Part shown: in pieces, positions 33,070 to 44,230 of the stretch
Position numbering within the stretch: the first letter of the stretch is position 1
Layout: the number at the start of each line of letters is the position of its first letter
Assembly (NCBI GenBank): GCA_947179485.1
Contig: OX359247.1
Coordinates: 44,427,131 to 44,491,130 of the forward strand
Source of the DNA: Allacma fusca
Lineage: Eukaryota; Arthropoda; Collembola; Symphypleona; Sminthuridae
DNA length: 64,000 nucleotides
Reading direction: 5' to 3'
Made by a program: the position numbers and the translations under genes
Notes under the pieces: model-generated
What the model was told of the DNA's origin: nothing
Database searches by the model: none
The model's input: the letters and a program-made list of their open reading frames with translations, nothing else

Positions 33070-33728
33070 GTACATACTTAGTGGAAGGATAGCGCAAGCT
33101 GGCGTACGTCTGGAGGCTGCAGAGGGGCTCGTCTCTACTTACAGACATCCTTGCTAATGTTAGATATAGGCTATAAGGTTAACGTAAGTTTCCGACACCC
33201 AGAGCTACCATGCTTTGCATGCTTAAGCATACAGAAATATTGTGTCGCTATGGAAATACTCATTTTACTTATTTATGGTATTTATTCATGTACTTATTAT
33301 TGATGATACTATTTCTATTGTCAAGTATCTATTTTTATTGGCTACATTAAGATGCTATGAAATGTTATCCTAGATTAATTATTATATTTATGATCATTCA
33401 CTTTCCATTGATCGAGAGATCAACATCGTGTCTCAAACACTCTCTTCAATTGTCAAGACAGCGACATTGTGTCTCATCCCTCTTCAGTTTTCCCTAATTT
33501 TCCATACTTTGGTTTTCTTCGCGACCCTGAGAATATTCTCTCTTATTTATATTTACTGCTTACGAATTATTATTGTTGAAGATTATACCTAATAATTATA
33601 CTTGTGTTCATCCCTAACTACGCTCTACATTTATTTTAATAAAAGTTATTAATTACATTACTCCCCTACTCATCTCCGGACCTCACCATATTATTCCCTC
33701 TCATCCTCAACTCATCTCGACTTTCACA

Positions 33729-34527
33729 ATATGTAAGGCAGGAAACAGGAACCAAGGTTTAACATAACCAGGGGCCTAACTAAGGGCCAAAGATATCGGT
33801 CTGACCTAAATCCTTGATCTGACTCGGATGCAGAAGTTACCTATGCATTTGTAATAATGTCCTTGCACTTTGGAGTAACATTCTGTAGTATGATTGTAAA
33901 AATTTAAAATATTTTGTATGGATGGTATCGGTTTCAATATAGTATCACGTAATACAGATGAATATGAACACAAAGGTTTATTTTGTACATATGTAGATAT
34001 GTGTACATTTGTTTTAATTAATGTTTTCATGGGAAATTTCCTCTTTCAGTAAGTGTACCCTAAAGCATGATGCAAATAATTGGTAATGATTTCTAAGAAG
34101 GAAAATATTATGTGAAATGAAACGTGTTGGTAACGGAAGACACAATACGCCCTGTAGTTCTTTACAAACTGGAGAGAATATTCTTGAACAGTCTTCTGTC
34201 ACGTATAAAATCATCTCCTGTAAATTATCAAAAATAGACTCTTGTTAGAGATATGATAATGGGATGCAATCTAAGGAATAAAGGTGTTGAAATATGTGGC
34301 ACTTATTTAGAATAGTTATAAACAGTCTTGAAGGAATGTCACCTGCACAATGTTTCGATTGGGATCTATACAACCTTTTGCTTCCCATAAAATGTACAAT
34401 GAACTCGATTTTCAATATTTATTTAACAGAGGAAAACAGATTTTTTGAATAACTTGACTTCGTGAGAAAATGATTTGTATCTACATATATTAATGGTTGG
34501 AAGTTGGAAATGAAGGTATGCTTCCAA
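33729..34527. other. 3' flank of aminopeptidase copy C
   Basis: No gene. It resembles the copy A flank from about 7180 (GCAGAAGTTACCT, CTTTACAAACTGGAGAGAAT) with more divergence than between A and B. Confidence 0.6.
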
Positions 34528-37500
34528 CTATGACAAGTTTTCATTAAACCAAAGAATCATAGCGTTTCCCTGGGCTGACATCCAATCTGCATTTCTTTTC
34601 ATCGTAAGAATCGAGGTATCTAAGTTTGGCCGAACCTGGCTGAGAGCATCGCTATTTGAGTCAATACCCTGCTGTATCTAAAATGTTTAAGAAAGGGTCA
34701 TTGAGAGTTTTAGCATTACTGTTTTATACGTGTTCTCATTCATTTATAACCAGGGATGTCAACGATTAATAATCACGATTAATGATTAACGATTAATGAT
34801 TACTAATTATTAATCATCAATCGTTAATTTAGTAAGCTTGGATTGTTTGAAATAATCATCAATTGTAATCATCAATTAACCTTTTTGCAAAAATCAATCA
34901 TCAATTGTAATCATCAATTAACCTTTTTCAAAAATCAATCATCAAATGTAATCATCAATTAACCTTTTTCAAAAATCAATCGTCAATTGTAATCATCAAT
35001 TTACCGTTTTCAAAAATCAATTATCAATTGTAATCATCAATTAGCCGTTTTCAAAAATCAATTATCAATTGTAATCATCAATTAGCCGTTTTCAAAAATC
35101 AATTATCAATTGTAATCATCAATTAGCCGTTTTCAAAAATCAATTATCAATTGTAATCATCAATTAGCCGTTTTCAAAAATCAATTATCAATTGTAATCA
35201 TCAATTATCGGGCTGGCGACGTCTCCAAAATTCTAAGCAGTCTAGGGTTCGAAGAAGTTTTTACTAAGCAGTGTCCGGTGTATCTGGCTGATAATATAAA
35301 GGATATAATACACTCTGTTTACGACCAGAGCAGTTTACACGACATGAACAGAATCCTGAACTCCTCGTCTCACCCTTTGTACAAGTTAGCTTATTAAAAT
35401 GATAAATGCAAGCAGTATCTAAATACCCACATTACATTGTTAATTGCAATCCTCAATTAATTAATTTTCAAAATAATCGTTAATTGCAATCATCAATGAA
35501 AATTATTTTTAAAGTAATCGTTAATTGTAATCATCAATGAAAATTATTTTCGAAGTAATCGTTAATTGTAATCATCAGTGAAAATTATTTCTAAAGTAAT
35601 CGTTAATTGTAATCAACACGGAAAATTATTTTTAAAGTAATCGTTAATTGTAATCATCAGTGAATAATATTTTCAAAGTAATCGTTAATTGTAATCATCA
35701 GTGAAAATTATTTCTAAAGTAATCGTTAATTGTAATCATCAGTGAAAATTATTTCTAAAGTAATCGTTAATTGTAATCATCAGTGAATAACATTTTTAAA
35801 GTAATCGTTAATCGTAATTATTAATTATTAGTTATAAGCCCATTAATCATTAATTGTAATTATAAATTCATTTTGTTTTCGAAGTAATCGTTAATCGTTA
35901 ATTGTAATCACAAAATTGGAAATTGACATCCCTGTTTATAACGAACTTCTGGGGGGAAATATTTTCAGAGTTACAAACCTGGTCAATTTCCTCTTGGAGA
36001 GATACGTAGACACTGACACTGGATATTACTCTGGCGTAAACGTCTGGAGTTAATAAGTTATTTCCGAGGTTGCCATTAATGAACGGAAGTATTGCGCTAC
36101 GTCCGGATGGATGTGAAGCCAACTTTTGTAGCAAAAGGGTGCGATCAGAATCTGCTATTCCGCTTTCTGGAGTAATTGCATCAAGGAGAAGCCTATAAGC
36201 ATTTTACAACAAGAAATACACATTCACATTTTTTTCAGAATCTCAAGCCCACATACGTATGAGGAATATCGATGCAATCTATGGTACAGACTAATTAGTT
36301 GCTTTAAATTCCAATTTAAAAATAAAATTTGCAAATTAACCGTTCTTCACTTATGTACTATTGGCTGACATATGTATGTAACCCTAAAATACAGAAATAA
36401 ATTGCTTACGCATCCACAATGCTCCCTTCCTTTGCGCATCCAAGAGCGTTTAGAAGTCTGGCTTTTAGAGTGGGATTGGCTTCGCGTTTGTAATTTTCGT
36501 AAAAGAACTGAAAGGCTTCAGATGCTGAAGAAGGATTAGAAATAGCCCCGCAGTATATAACAATCTGAATATCAGTGGGGATACTAAAATATTCAAATGA
36601 ATTTTACAATTAGTATAAATAAGTAGTATATCAAGAAGCACTATAATATTACATCCCATGAAATCAAACGTTGTAATTAATTGTCTGTAAGTACGGATTT
36701 ATTCCATCACTAGCATCCTTCCAAGATTTGAAAAGAGTACTAGCATAATTCAGGCAGTCAGTATGCTCTAAAGCACAAGCCCAGTCCAAGAGAATACCTC
36801 TTACAATTACATCTGTCCCATTTGCTCCTGCTGATTGCTCAAATCCAATTAACTTCAATGCATTCTCAACTTTGGGTAACATGTAGTTCTGAAATAAGCA
36901 ACATCCTTATTACAAAGAAGCACCTTCAGGTCGGATAATTGAAGCAAATAAGTTTTTAGTACTTATTACTTTCAAACTAGATGCAACACTACTTTGTCCA
37001 GAGAAAATGTTTACAGCTCCGCGCATATGATTGGTGAGCAAAGACCAAGCTGACAGAGTGGTTTCCTGGCCCAGATACTTCGTTAGGCGCAAAGCTTGCG
37101 TAACATCAACGTAGCCTATTTCAACAATCAAGAAAGTAAATTGATAAGGTATCCCCAATATTCCCAATTCTATTCTATAGTGGGATTGCATTCTACTATT
37201 CTAGCAATGAGAAGTTTCACATTAATTGTTTTATGCATTAATACAGATACTAATATTTCGCTTGATTAGGCAGACATATAATTGGAAGCTGGAAAGTACA
37301 CTCACAATCAGTAAAATATATGCAAACTACGTGTGTAATCTAAAAAATACCTGCAGTAACAAAATTAAAGTAGTTGTCAATGAGCTGTGAGCGGGTCAGG
37401 GGAGAAATGACACTGGCTTTAGTAATCAGTTGGTTTACAATTTCCGTGAGCATATCTTCACTGTAGAGTACCCTGTAAAATCCTGGATAAGAAAGATTCA

Positions 37501-40385
37501 TTTAGCGATTATTATAGTGTTCCTGTAATGCATTAGATGTCATAAACAGTTGAGCATTGTATTACTACTCGTAACATTGACATAGGAAACTCACCTGTTG
37601 CGTCAGCATTAAGAATTAACCAGTCACCAGCATCAGCCTCATCAACGTTGTAGCTTACACTTAACTGATTATTTCGCAACCAAAGTTTGGGTGTCTTATC
37701 GAGGAAATCCGGCCTGGATGCAGATACTACGGATATTGGAATGTTCCAAAAACCTTCAGTTTGAACGGAGTCGGAAGCTCCATTGTTTCTCACGTACTTT
37801 TCCTAATAAAAATAAATAAATTCAAGGAGTGTTGTTGCCAGTGATTTTATAATAATTATTATCTGTATATATATATTAAATCGAAGTATACACTCTTGCC
37901 ATGATGTTTTTGACAAATACGTACTTGAGAGATGTAGAATCTGGTATTAGTTATTTTGGTTATACGAACCAAAGGATAACCAGACTGGAGAGTCCAGGTG
38001 TCAAGAATGTCTTTGATTGTTAGATCGGCGGGAAGAAACCCCTGGATAGTGTGCAAATACCGGAAAAGATCATCTTGCTCTGCATTCGAGTATTTTCTAC
38101 AAGAGAAGAAAGTTCGGATGATACTTAGACAGACCTCATATTTACTACGCTCAATCTTCCGTTTACCAGCTTATAAATTGTCATCATAAACCATAATTTA
38201 TTTACTGGGAGCTTCAGACTATAAGAGTTTTATTTGTATGAATTTAAAAGCAAGGAGCTGATTACGTTCCCTCCAGATAAGCTGCGAGTGCTGTGTGAAA
38301 CACTTCCCGACCGAAAATATTCTCCACCATGCGAATCACAGACCCTGCCTTGTGGTATGAAATGGTATCAAAAACTGCTGAAATCTCAGTCGGAGTCTCC
38401 GCTGAGTTATGAATCGGGTGAGTGTTAGGACCCTCGTCAAAGGTAAATGCGGCAGCCAGTGAGTCAATGTGGAATCTTATGTACAGAATCGATAGGATTA
38501 ATTAAGTACCAGATGTTTACCATTATTAGCACAAATCTAATATGAGTTGACAGCTGCAGCAATTGGTAACGAACCGATTGTGAGGGTCAAACTCTGGGAC
38601 TGACGCGTCCAACCCAAAGTACATCCAATAACTGGCAAATCCTGGAAATATTTTTAAAAAATCATTCGTTATCATGCATAAGACGAATTTTAATTGTCAT
38701 TTGGAATGGATCTCACAGATGTCAGTAAGCATACCTTCATTCAGCCAGATGTCAGACCACCATTTACACGTGACCAGATTACCAAACCACTGATGGCTGT
38801 GGTTTGATCAAATTAATTCATGTATTCATTTTAAATAACAACTGCATATTATAATTGCATATACAAATAAATCTCATACTACTCGCAATGTCGAACACAA
38901 ATCCTGAGCTACACAGTAAGTGAAAATCGTTTACCTAAGTTCGTGCGCAAGCACAGACGCCACCTGTGCACGATTCGCTTCAGTTGAAACTCCTTTGTAG
39001 TACATGAAAAGCTCCTCCCTGTAAGTGTTCAAACCCCAGTTCTCCATAGCACCCGAAGGAAACTGTGGAATATAAATGGAGTCCATCTTCGGGAAGGTGT
39101 ACGGATGTCTGAAGAGCTTTTCATAATGACTAAGAATTGTTGCCATAGTTGTTGCAGCGAACTTCGTACCTTCGATTAAATGAGATGGTGCCCAGGCCTA
39201 GTACGACAACAGGGTTTGAGAAAATGTTTTAAGAATCAATTAGTGTGATTTTCGTGGGGATACCTTCACAGGTTTTGGATAGATGCCAGGATTTGCTTCT
39301 GTGTATTCAAAGTCGGATACAATCATGCAAAGTAAGTAAGTGGTCATGCGCTCAGTTGGTTCATAGTGATCCCAGAACCACCCGGGTAGATCAGGGCTAG
39401 TTAGTAGATAGGTAGATTACGCATTTGGTAATGTAAAATATTTTTTGTAAGACGTAAAAATACAGTCCCTAAAACCACTTACTCTTCAACGGTGTTCCGG
39501 ATAATCGAATTTGACAGGGAGTGGTAATTGCTTCTTCGCGCAAGACTAACTTCAAAAATAGCCTTTGAAGCAGGCTCATCAAATGATGGGAAAGCTTTTC
39601 GAGCATGGTAGGGTTCAAATTTAGTGGTGGACATGTAACTGGAACAAATATTAAATTAATTTTGAAACTCGTAAAAATTCTATAAATACCTCGCATATAA
39701 TATTTTTACTCACTGTGTATTTCCAGTCTCAGGGTTAACATAGTAAGCTCTGTAGTACCCAACCCATTCCGTATCTGGTAGAATGGCGGTATAGGGAATT
39801 TCCAGTTCATATTCAACGTTAATGCTTAAGGCAATAGAAAGCTCAATGATGTAAAATTCTTTTTCGGGTTCAAAATATTGTCCGATTATATTCATTGCAT
39901 CTCCACTGGGCTTTATGCGCAACTTTGTTCCAATAAAAATTATTTCATTTACAATAATTAGCTCTTCATACATTTATTTATGTAAATATAATTTCAATTT
40001 CTGTTTTGCTAAATACCTTCACATTTTCCTGGTCTATTGTAATTCTGTCACTGTTAACATGAAGGGTGATGTTCCTAGATGTCGCTATGGCCTGCACAGT
40101 GATGGTGACTTTTCCAGGTGCTGTGAACCGAGTTTCGCCTTCAATTTCATCAAGAATGGGTCGCGACTCTATTTTGTAGTGAGATGGCTTCACTACTGCT
40201 GGAAGTCTCAGATTTGCATTAGGAATCACAAAGTGTGAACTTTCTGAAAATAATGCTGGCTCGGGTTGTATTTGCAAGGGCGAAAAGGATGCTGATGGGC
40301 CAGCGTTGTACAAAAAACCCAGAAATACAAGTAATAAAATTTCATGAAATGCTTTGCAGAGGAAATTATTGTTTTGGTTTGCCAT
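34528..40385 (-). CDS. M1 zinc aminopeptidase (aminopeptidase N-like), copy C
   Basis: Sixteen minus-strand exons in frame (952 residues): 40017-40385, 39714-39922, 39483-39638, 39264-39396, 38935-39197, 38735-38796, 38575-38641, 38266-38475, 37925-38096, 37595-37802, 37351-37482, 36970-37115, 36695-36888, 36410-36583, 35979-36192, 34528-34677. It is the most diverged of the three (N-terminus [38 protein letters not shown] after the zinc Glu). GAMENWG, HELSH plus Glu, and Tyr ([12 protein letters not shown]) are intact. Unlike A and B, the GAMEN loop reads LNTYREELF and keeps the family's TYRE. Intron 15 holds a 1.2-kb hAT-type element. A signal peptide is present and there is no C-terminal anchor. 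The acceptor of exon 4 is CTAACTAG, which fixed the same site in A and B. Confidence 0.9.
34848..35205. repeat. Roughly 43-bp array, left arm of the intron 15 element
   Basis: Units contain AATCATCAATTAGCCGTTTT then CAAAAATCAATTATCAATTG. The last five are almost identical and the first ones carry AACCTTTTT instead, so expansion was probably most recent at the right. Confidence 0.85.
35206..35397 (+). pseudogene. Captured coding-like fragment between satellite arms
   Basis: A 63-codon open stretch between the arrays reads [20 protein letters not shown] onward to HPLYKLAY and a stop. Its composition is protein-like and more GC-rich than the arrays, and it has no start codon of its own. It could be a piece of a retroelement or host transcript picked up by the transposon. 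The source is not recognised. Confidence 0.4.
35455..35825. repeat. About 41-bp array, right arm of the intron 15 element
   Basis: Units of AAGTAATCGTTAATTGTAAT plus CATCAGTGAAAATTATTTCT, about nine copies. The sense is opposite to the left arm in its shared ATTGTAATCAT words. Confidence 0.85.
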
Positions 40386-41062
40386 TTCGTTACTGATGCT
40401 AAAACTGCAACGCCGAATAACCTACAGATTGAATTTCAATGATTCCAGATTTTGCATGAGTCTCCCAAAACTAGTGCTGTAAACATCAATTTAATGGACT
40501 GCATTGTTTCCTTAATTGATTTTCAGGTGAGTGACACTGGAGATAAAAGTATTTAACTGTGAATATCTGAAAATCGAAATGATAAGCGTGGTCATCATAA
40601 TTCTTCTAATTCTGATAAGAATGATAATTGATTGCCAGCAGGAAATAATTGTGGGGACTACTGTTCTGTTTCAGATATCTACTGATATGTATAAAATACA
40701 ATTATCACAATTTTACAATATTTGCACATCTATACATTCTTGTCATTTATATTGCGAAACATACTTTTTATCCTTTTGGAAAATAATTGGATTCCTGGTT
40801 GTCCGTTTATCAGAAATTGTCAGTCTTTATGCTCACAAATTAATAAAATTCCTAGGAATACTTTATATGCGTACACACACAGTCTTAAAAACAATATTTT
40901 GTAATTAATCTTTCATTTTTTGGCTGTTTAATTATACACATACAATACAAGTACTTACAGAGCTGATATTTGAAAATTAAAAAAATATCCCCATGTTGTA
41001 CTTGACTAGTGACTGTTAGTTAGTATGTAATATGTACAAAAAGAACGACAAAAAAATATTTT
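40386..41062. other. 5' flank of copy C, nothing supported
   Basis: Diverges from the A and B flanks about 100 bases above the start codon. A 125-codon frame at 40531-40908 begins with GTG, is AT-driven and hydrophobic, and has no splice or homology support. Confidence 0.5.
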
Positions 41063-41134
41063 AGGTTCCACCGAGATTTGAACTCGGATCGCTGGATTCA
41101 AAGTCCAGAGTGCTAACCGTTACACCATGGAACC
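41063..41134 (-). tRNA. tRNA-Gln (anticodon TTG)
   Basis: The minus-strand 72-mer starts GGTTCCATGGTGTAACGG and ends CGGTGGAACC plus a T discriminator. The acceptor stem pairs GGTTCCA with TGGAACC. The D-loop has box A (TGGTGTAACGG) and the T-arm has box B (GAGTTCAAATC). The anticodon loop CTTTGAA sits between CTGGA and TCCAG and gives anticodon TTG. There is no intron. A run of T residues just after the 3' end (41051-41057 on this strand) is the RNA polymerase III terminator. All arms fold, so it should be functional. Confidence 0.95.
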
Positions 41135-44100
41135 CTTCTTGAAGTCTTTCGAGCAACATCGTGAATTTGCAAAAATATTTTATTGCAAAAGAAAAGTGCC
41201 TTAAGCCACAAAATGGAAATGCTTACTCATTGAGTGTGCATTGACTCAATTTGCAATTTAAGCATCTTATTTTCCTGAGTAAAACTGCAGTCAGTACATT
41301 ACTAACTGCAACTGATAATTTTCACATTATCGGGCACGTCCCTTGGCATCTTTACTACCTGTAACTATTGGGAGAGTGGCAGTATCGTTGCATAACTGTT
41401 AAAAAATCAAGAACTCCCAAACCAACAGGGTTTATTAAACTTATAATATTATATTTATCATTTACGATCCCTTCAAGTGACCCAATTGTCTTATCTTCAT
41501 TCTCAACTGCCGTAATCCCACACCTGAATCTCAATTTCAGTACAAAAGCGGGAAAAGAGTGTAAGAGATAAAATGTCACATCAGTACATAAACATCAGCC
41601 CGTCCTCAAATTATTGGTCCACATATGTTTAATGAGGGTTCAATTTAGGAATAATCTCAAGGAAAGTTTTAGGTCAAGACCCCGATTGATAATTTCCTAC
41701 CTGAACCTCTCGCTCCTAAGTTCCGGCCATCAACCATCCCTTGACCTTTCACTTCGAACCAGAGTGCTCTACATCCTAACCTAAATGCCATGGTCCAGTT
41801 TGTGCCCTCACCATTGGAATGTGTAGCTCATCGCCCCAAGGGATGTGATTCCAGGACAGTTTTGGATTCTGACTATGAATGCGCCTGAAGCTTGCGGCAT
41901 ATCTTTTTAATGGTAAGGAATAAATATACCTATACTTAAAGTACATCCCACATGGACGGATGTAACATATGTACACATGCATGAGCTCCACATACATAAT
42001 TCCTTCCATGCATAAAGATTAAGAAGTGACATAATGATTTCCCATTCCATGTAGATATGTAGTTGTCATGAAAGATTGCGCTCGTGCACTTTTGTAACTT
42101 ATGTACATTAGGGTGAGGTACGCATTGTAATGGCAACGTGGAAAAAATGTAAACACTCCAATGGACATCACACTTGATTGGAAAAAACCCATGGCGTAAC
42201 TGTATTTTTTTAACAACCTTTCACTACCTGAGTGATCCTCCTCCTTCCGACCTGTCTTAAGATAACAAAGCTCTAAAAAGTCAAGCTTCTCTAATCCTCA
42301 GCAATAAAGGTAATACATGCTTGACAACAGACATAAATACATGTAGGAAAAAGCGTACACACACTGACCAAGCAAAACATCTATTAGTTTGAAGGAAGCA
42401 ATCTAATTGTGAGCCTCATGTTTTAGAGGGATATGTGTAATGCTTAAGCATTCTCCTTCCTCATCAAGGGAGTGACTTGCATAGTATGAATAACTAATCC
42501 TGAGCTGAAAGTACAAGTTGACAAAAATTGTTTGGAGTTTTACTCTCGTACTATATAGCCTCTACGAGAGTGTATCTATGAATAGAATTAAGGACTGTGT
42601 ACCAAGGAAGAGTTTCGGGCTTGAATAAAAGGGAAACCTGTGTCATTATTATCATTTAGCTTTCTGGTTATTACCTTTTGCTCAATTCACTTTTCTATTT
42701 AGGAATACACAAGACTTTTCCCGTCTGTGTCATTTTCTGACTGAGCCGTCCCATGGTCCTATAGACAGACTACTGTATAAGAATCAAGAGAGATGGACGT
42801 CTGTGTCTGTCTGTACATACACAATGCAGGTGTACGACAAAGTGCAATTGACGTCTTCACTACAGGGACTCCTTTACTCCTTCCCATTATGAATGTGAGT
42901 CGGTCGGGTGTATGTGGAGGAAGGATTCTTTTCAAATGAAATGGTCCATGGAAAATTATAGGACAGTTTTTCTCTCCCTTTGACCATTATTTTCATTCCC
43001 TCGTAATTCAAAGCTATTTTCATCTCGTGGTTTTTTTATACGCTCATTATTATTCCTCCGAACGTGCTCCACTGGTTCCTCATACAAACTCTGTACTATG
43101 CATGATTTCCATTCCTTTAGGAAATTAGCCCGCGTACTGTTTCCCTCATTGTGTTCCGTCACAATATATCCCCCCTATAATTACTATCACAAAATAATGC
43201 AAACTTGTGGAAAGGGAACTGAAAGGCAGATCCCAAGTTCTTTGCCTTCCTTAATTTTCCTGAGTGCACAATTCTCCTAGAATGGACCCAAGAGCAAGAG
43301 TATTTCCCTATGAGATAAGATTTTGGCTCCTTGAGGAAAAAAGTTCACGAGCGCTGTTCAGTGTGTATTGAGGACGTCAGTGGGTAATAAATCCTTGACC
43401 TTCTGCCTAGAAAAAATATTTTTTATGTACTTTTTCTCAATTCCGCCCATACCATGGTCATTACGGTCAGATTTGAGTAAAAGGATTTCCTTTCATATAG
43501 TAAAACAATTTCCTTGGATCCATTCATTTTTCCCCGAGCAGAGTGTCGTACATTGCCTTCAAGGAATATATAACTGTTGTTGTTTTGACCACTCCAGTCT
43601 TTTGCACTGTCTCGTCGGTCGTCGAGCCGGACATACAGGATGAAAAGTAGTCCCATGTGGGATTTCTGAGTGCAGAGAGATTTATTATTAATTACAAGTG
43701 CACATGCTCTAAATGTGGAAAACCAGCTGATAGTCAATATCTTAAATTGCGTGTGACATCGATAAATTTACTTGACTGCAAAATTCTCTTGATAATTCAT
43801 ATCCTTCCGTGAACTTGTGAGTTTCGATAAGTATTGCTACGATAAAAATAGTACTGAATGTACAACTTGAAATTAACTTCTTAATATAGAGGGGGAAATA
43901 GTGAACAACCTTAGCGATTGCAATTGTGAATGGATTGTGAACTCTGTGTGCCGGGTTAGGCCTGTGATGATTAATCTTCAGATGTTTATATACGTCCTGC
44001 ATCTGATTGTGTGTAGTGAGGCTTACGAGTGTGATGCGAGAATTGGCAAACATAGCACTTATTTGTAATGATTAAACATTAAATTTTGCCTCATGACTGA

Positions 44101-44230
44101 GAACCAGCAACCTGATGAGGGAGTGATACAGATTGGACTTATACAGTGTAATATTATACATATGATGAGTGGGAATTTAAAAACGAGTGACTTTCAGTAA
44201 TAATTATAACTAGAGCAAGGGAATTAAACT
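41135..44230. other. Three-kilobase intergenic region, no gene found
   Basis: Scattered short frames only. I found no signal peptide, splice-linked exons, repeats with clear ends, or recognisable domains. Regulatory DNA for the lipase at 44231 may lie at its right end. Confidence 0.5.

Larger units (their letters stand above)
31750..33728 (+). mobile_element. LTR-retrotransposon fragment with probable 3' LTR
   Basis: An aspartic-protease-bearing frame (31756-33069) is followed by about 650 non-coding bases ending with AATAAAAGTT near 33640 and ...CTCGACTTTCACA at 33728. Immediately after, the copy C flank resumes (ATATGTAAGGCAGG, compare 7176-7190). No reverse transcriptase, integrase or 5' LTR is present, so it is internally deleted. 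It cuts off the 3' end of the piggyBac element. The LTR start could not be fixed; a TGTTAG near 33157 is one candidate. Confidence 0.6.
34751..35934. mobile_element. hAT-type element with opposed arrays and a captured frame, intron 15 of copy C
   Basis: Ends CAGGGATGTCAA and TTGACATCCCTG are perfect inverted repeats, flanked by the 8-base duplication TTTATAAC (34743-34750 and 35935-35942). Copies A and B have the empty site (GCATTTAATTACGAAC, GCATTTATAAGAAAC). The interior has two tandem arrays of related AT-rich words in opposite sense, with a 190-base coding-like segment between them. No transposase is present. Confidence 0.88.

Noticed and set aside
33170..33190. TTAA at 33179 as the right end of the piggyBac element
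   Set aside because: The adjoining bases (CTATAAGG) do not mirror the left end CCTTTCTAGTACC.
34848..35825. Repeat-spacer look of the AATCATCAATT arrays
   Set aside because: The so-called spacers are also repeated, and the whole lies between hAT ends with an 8-base duplication.
40531..40908. 125-codon hydrophobic frame above copy C
   Set aside because: Starts with GTG, is AT-biased, and has no splice signals or family resemblance.
42956..43737. Frames in the 41-44 kb spacer
   Set aside because: No ATG context, splice partners, or domain-like patterns; they overlap on both strands.
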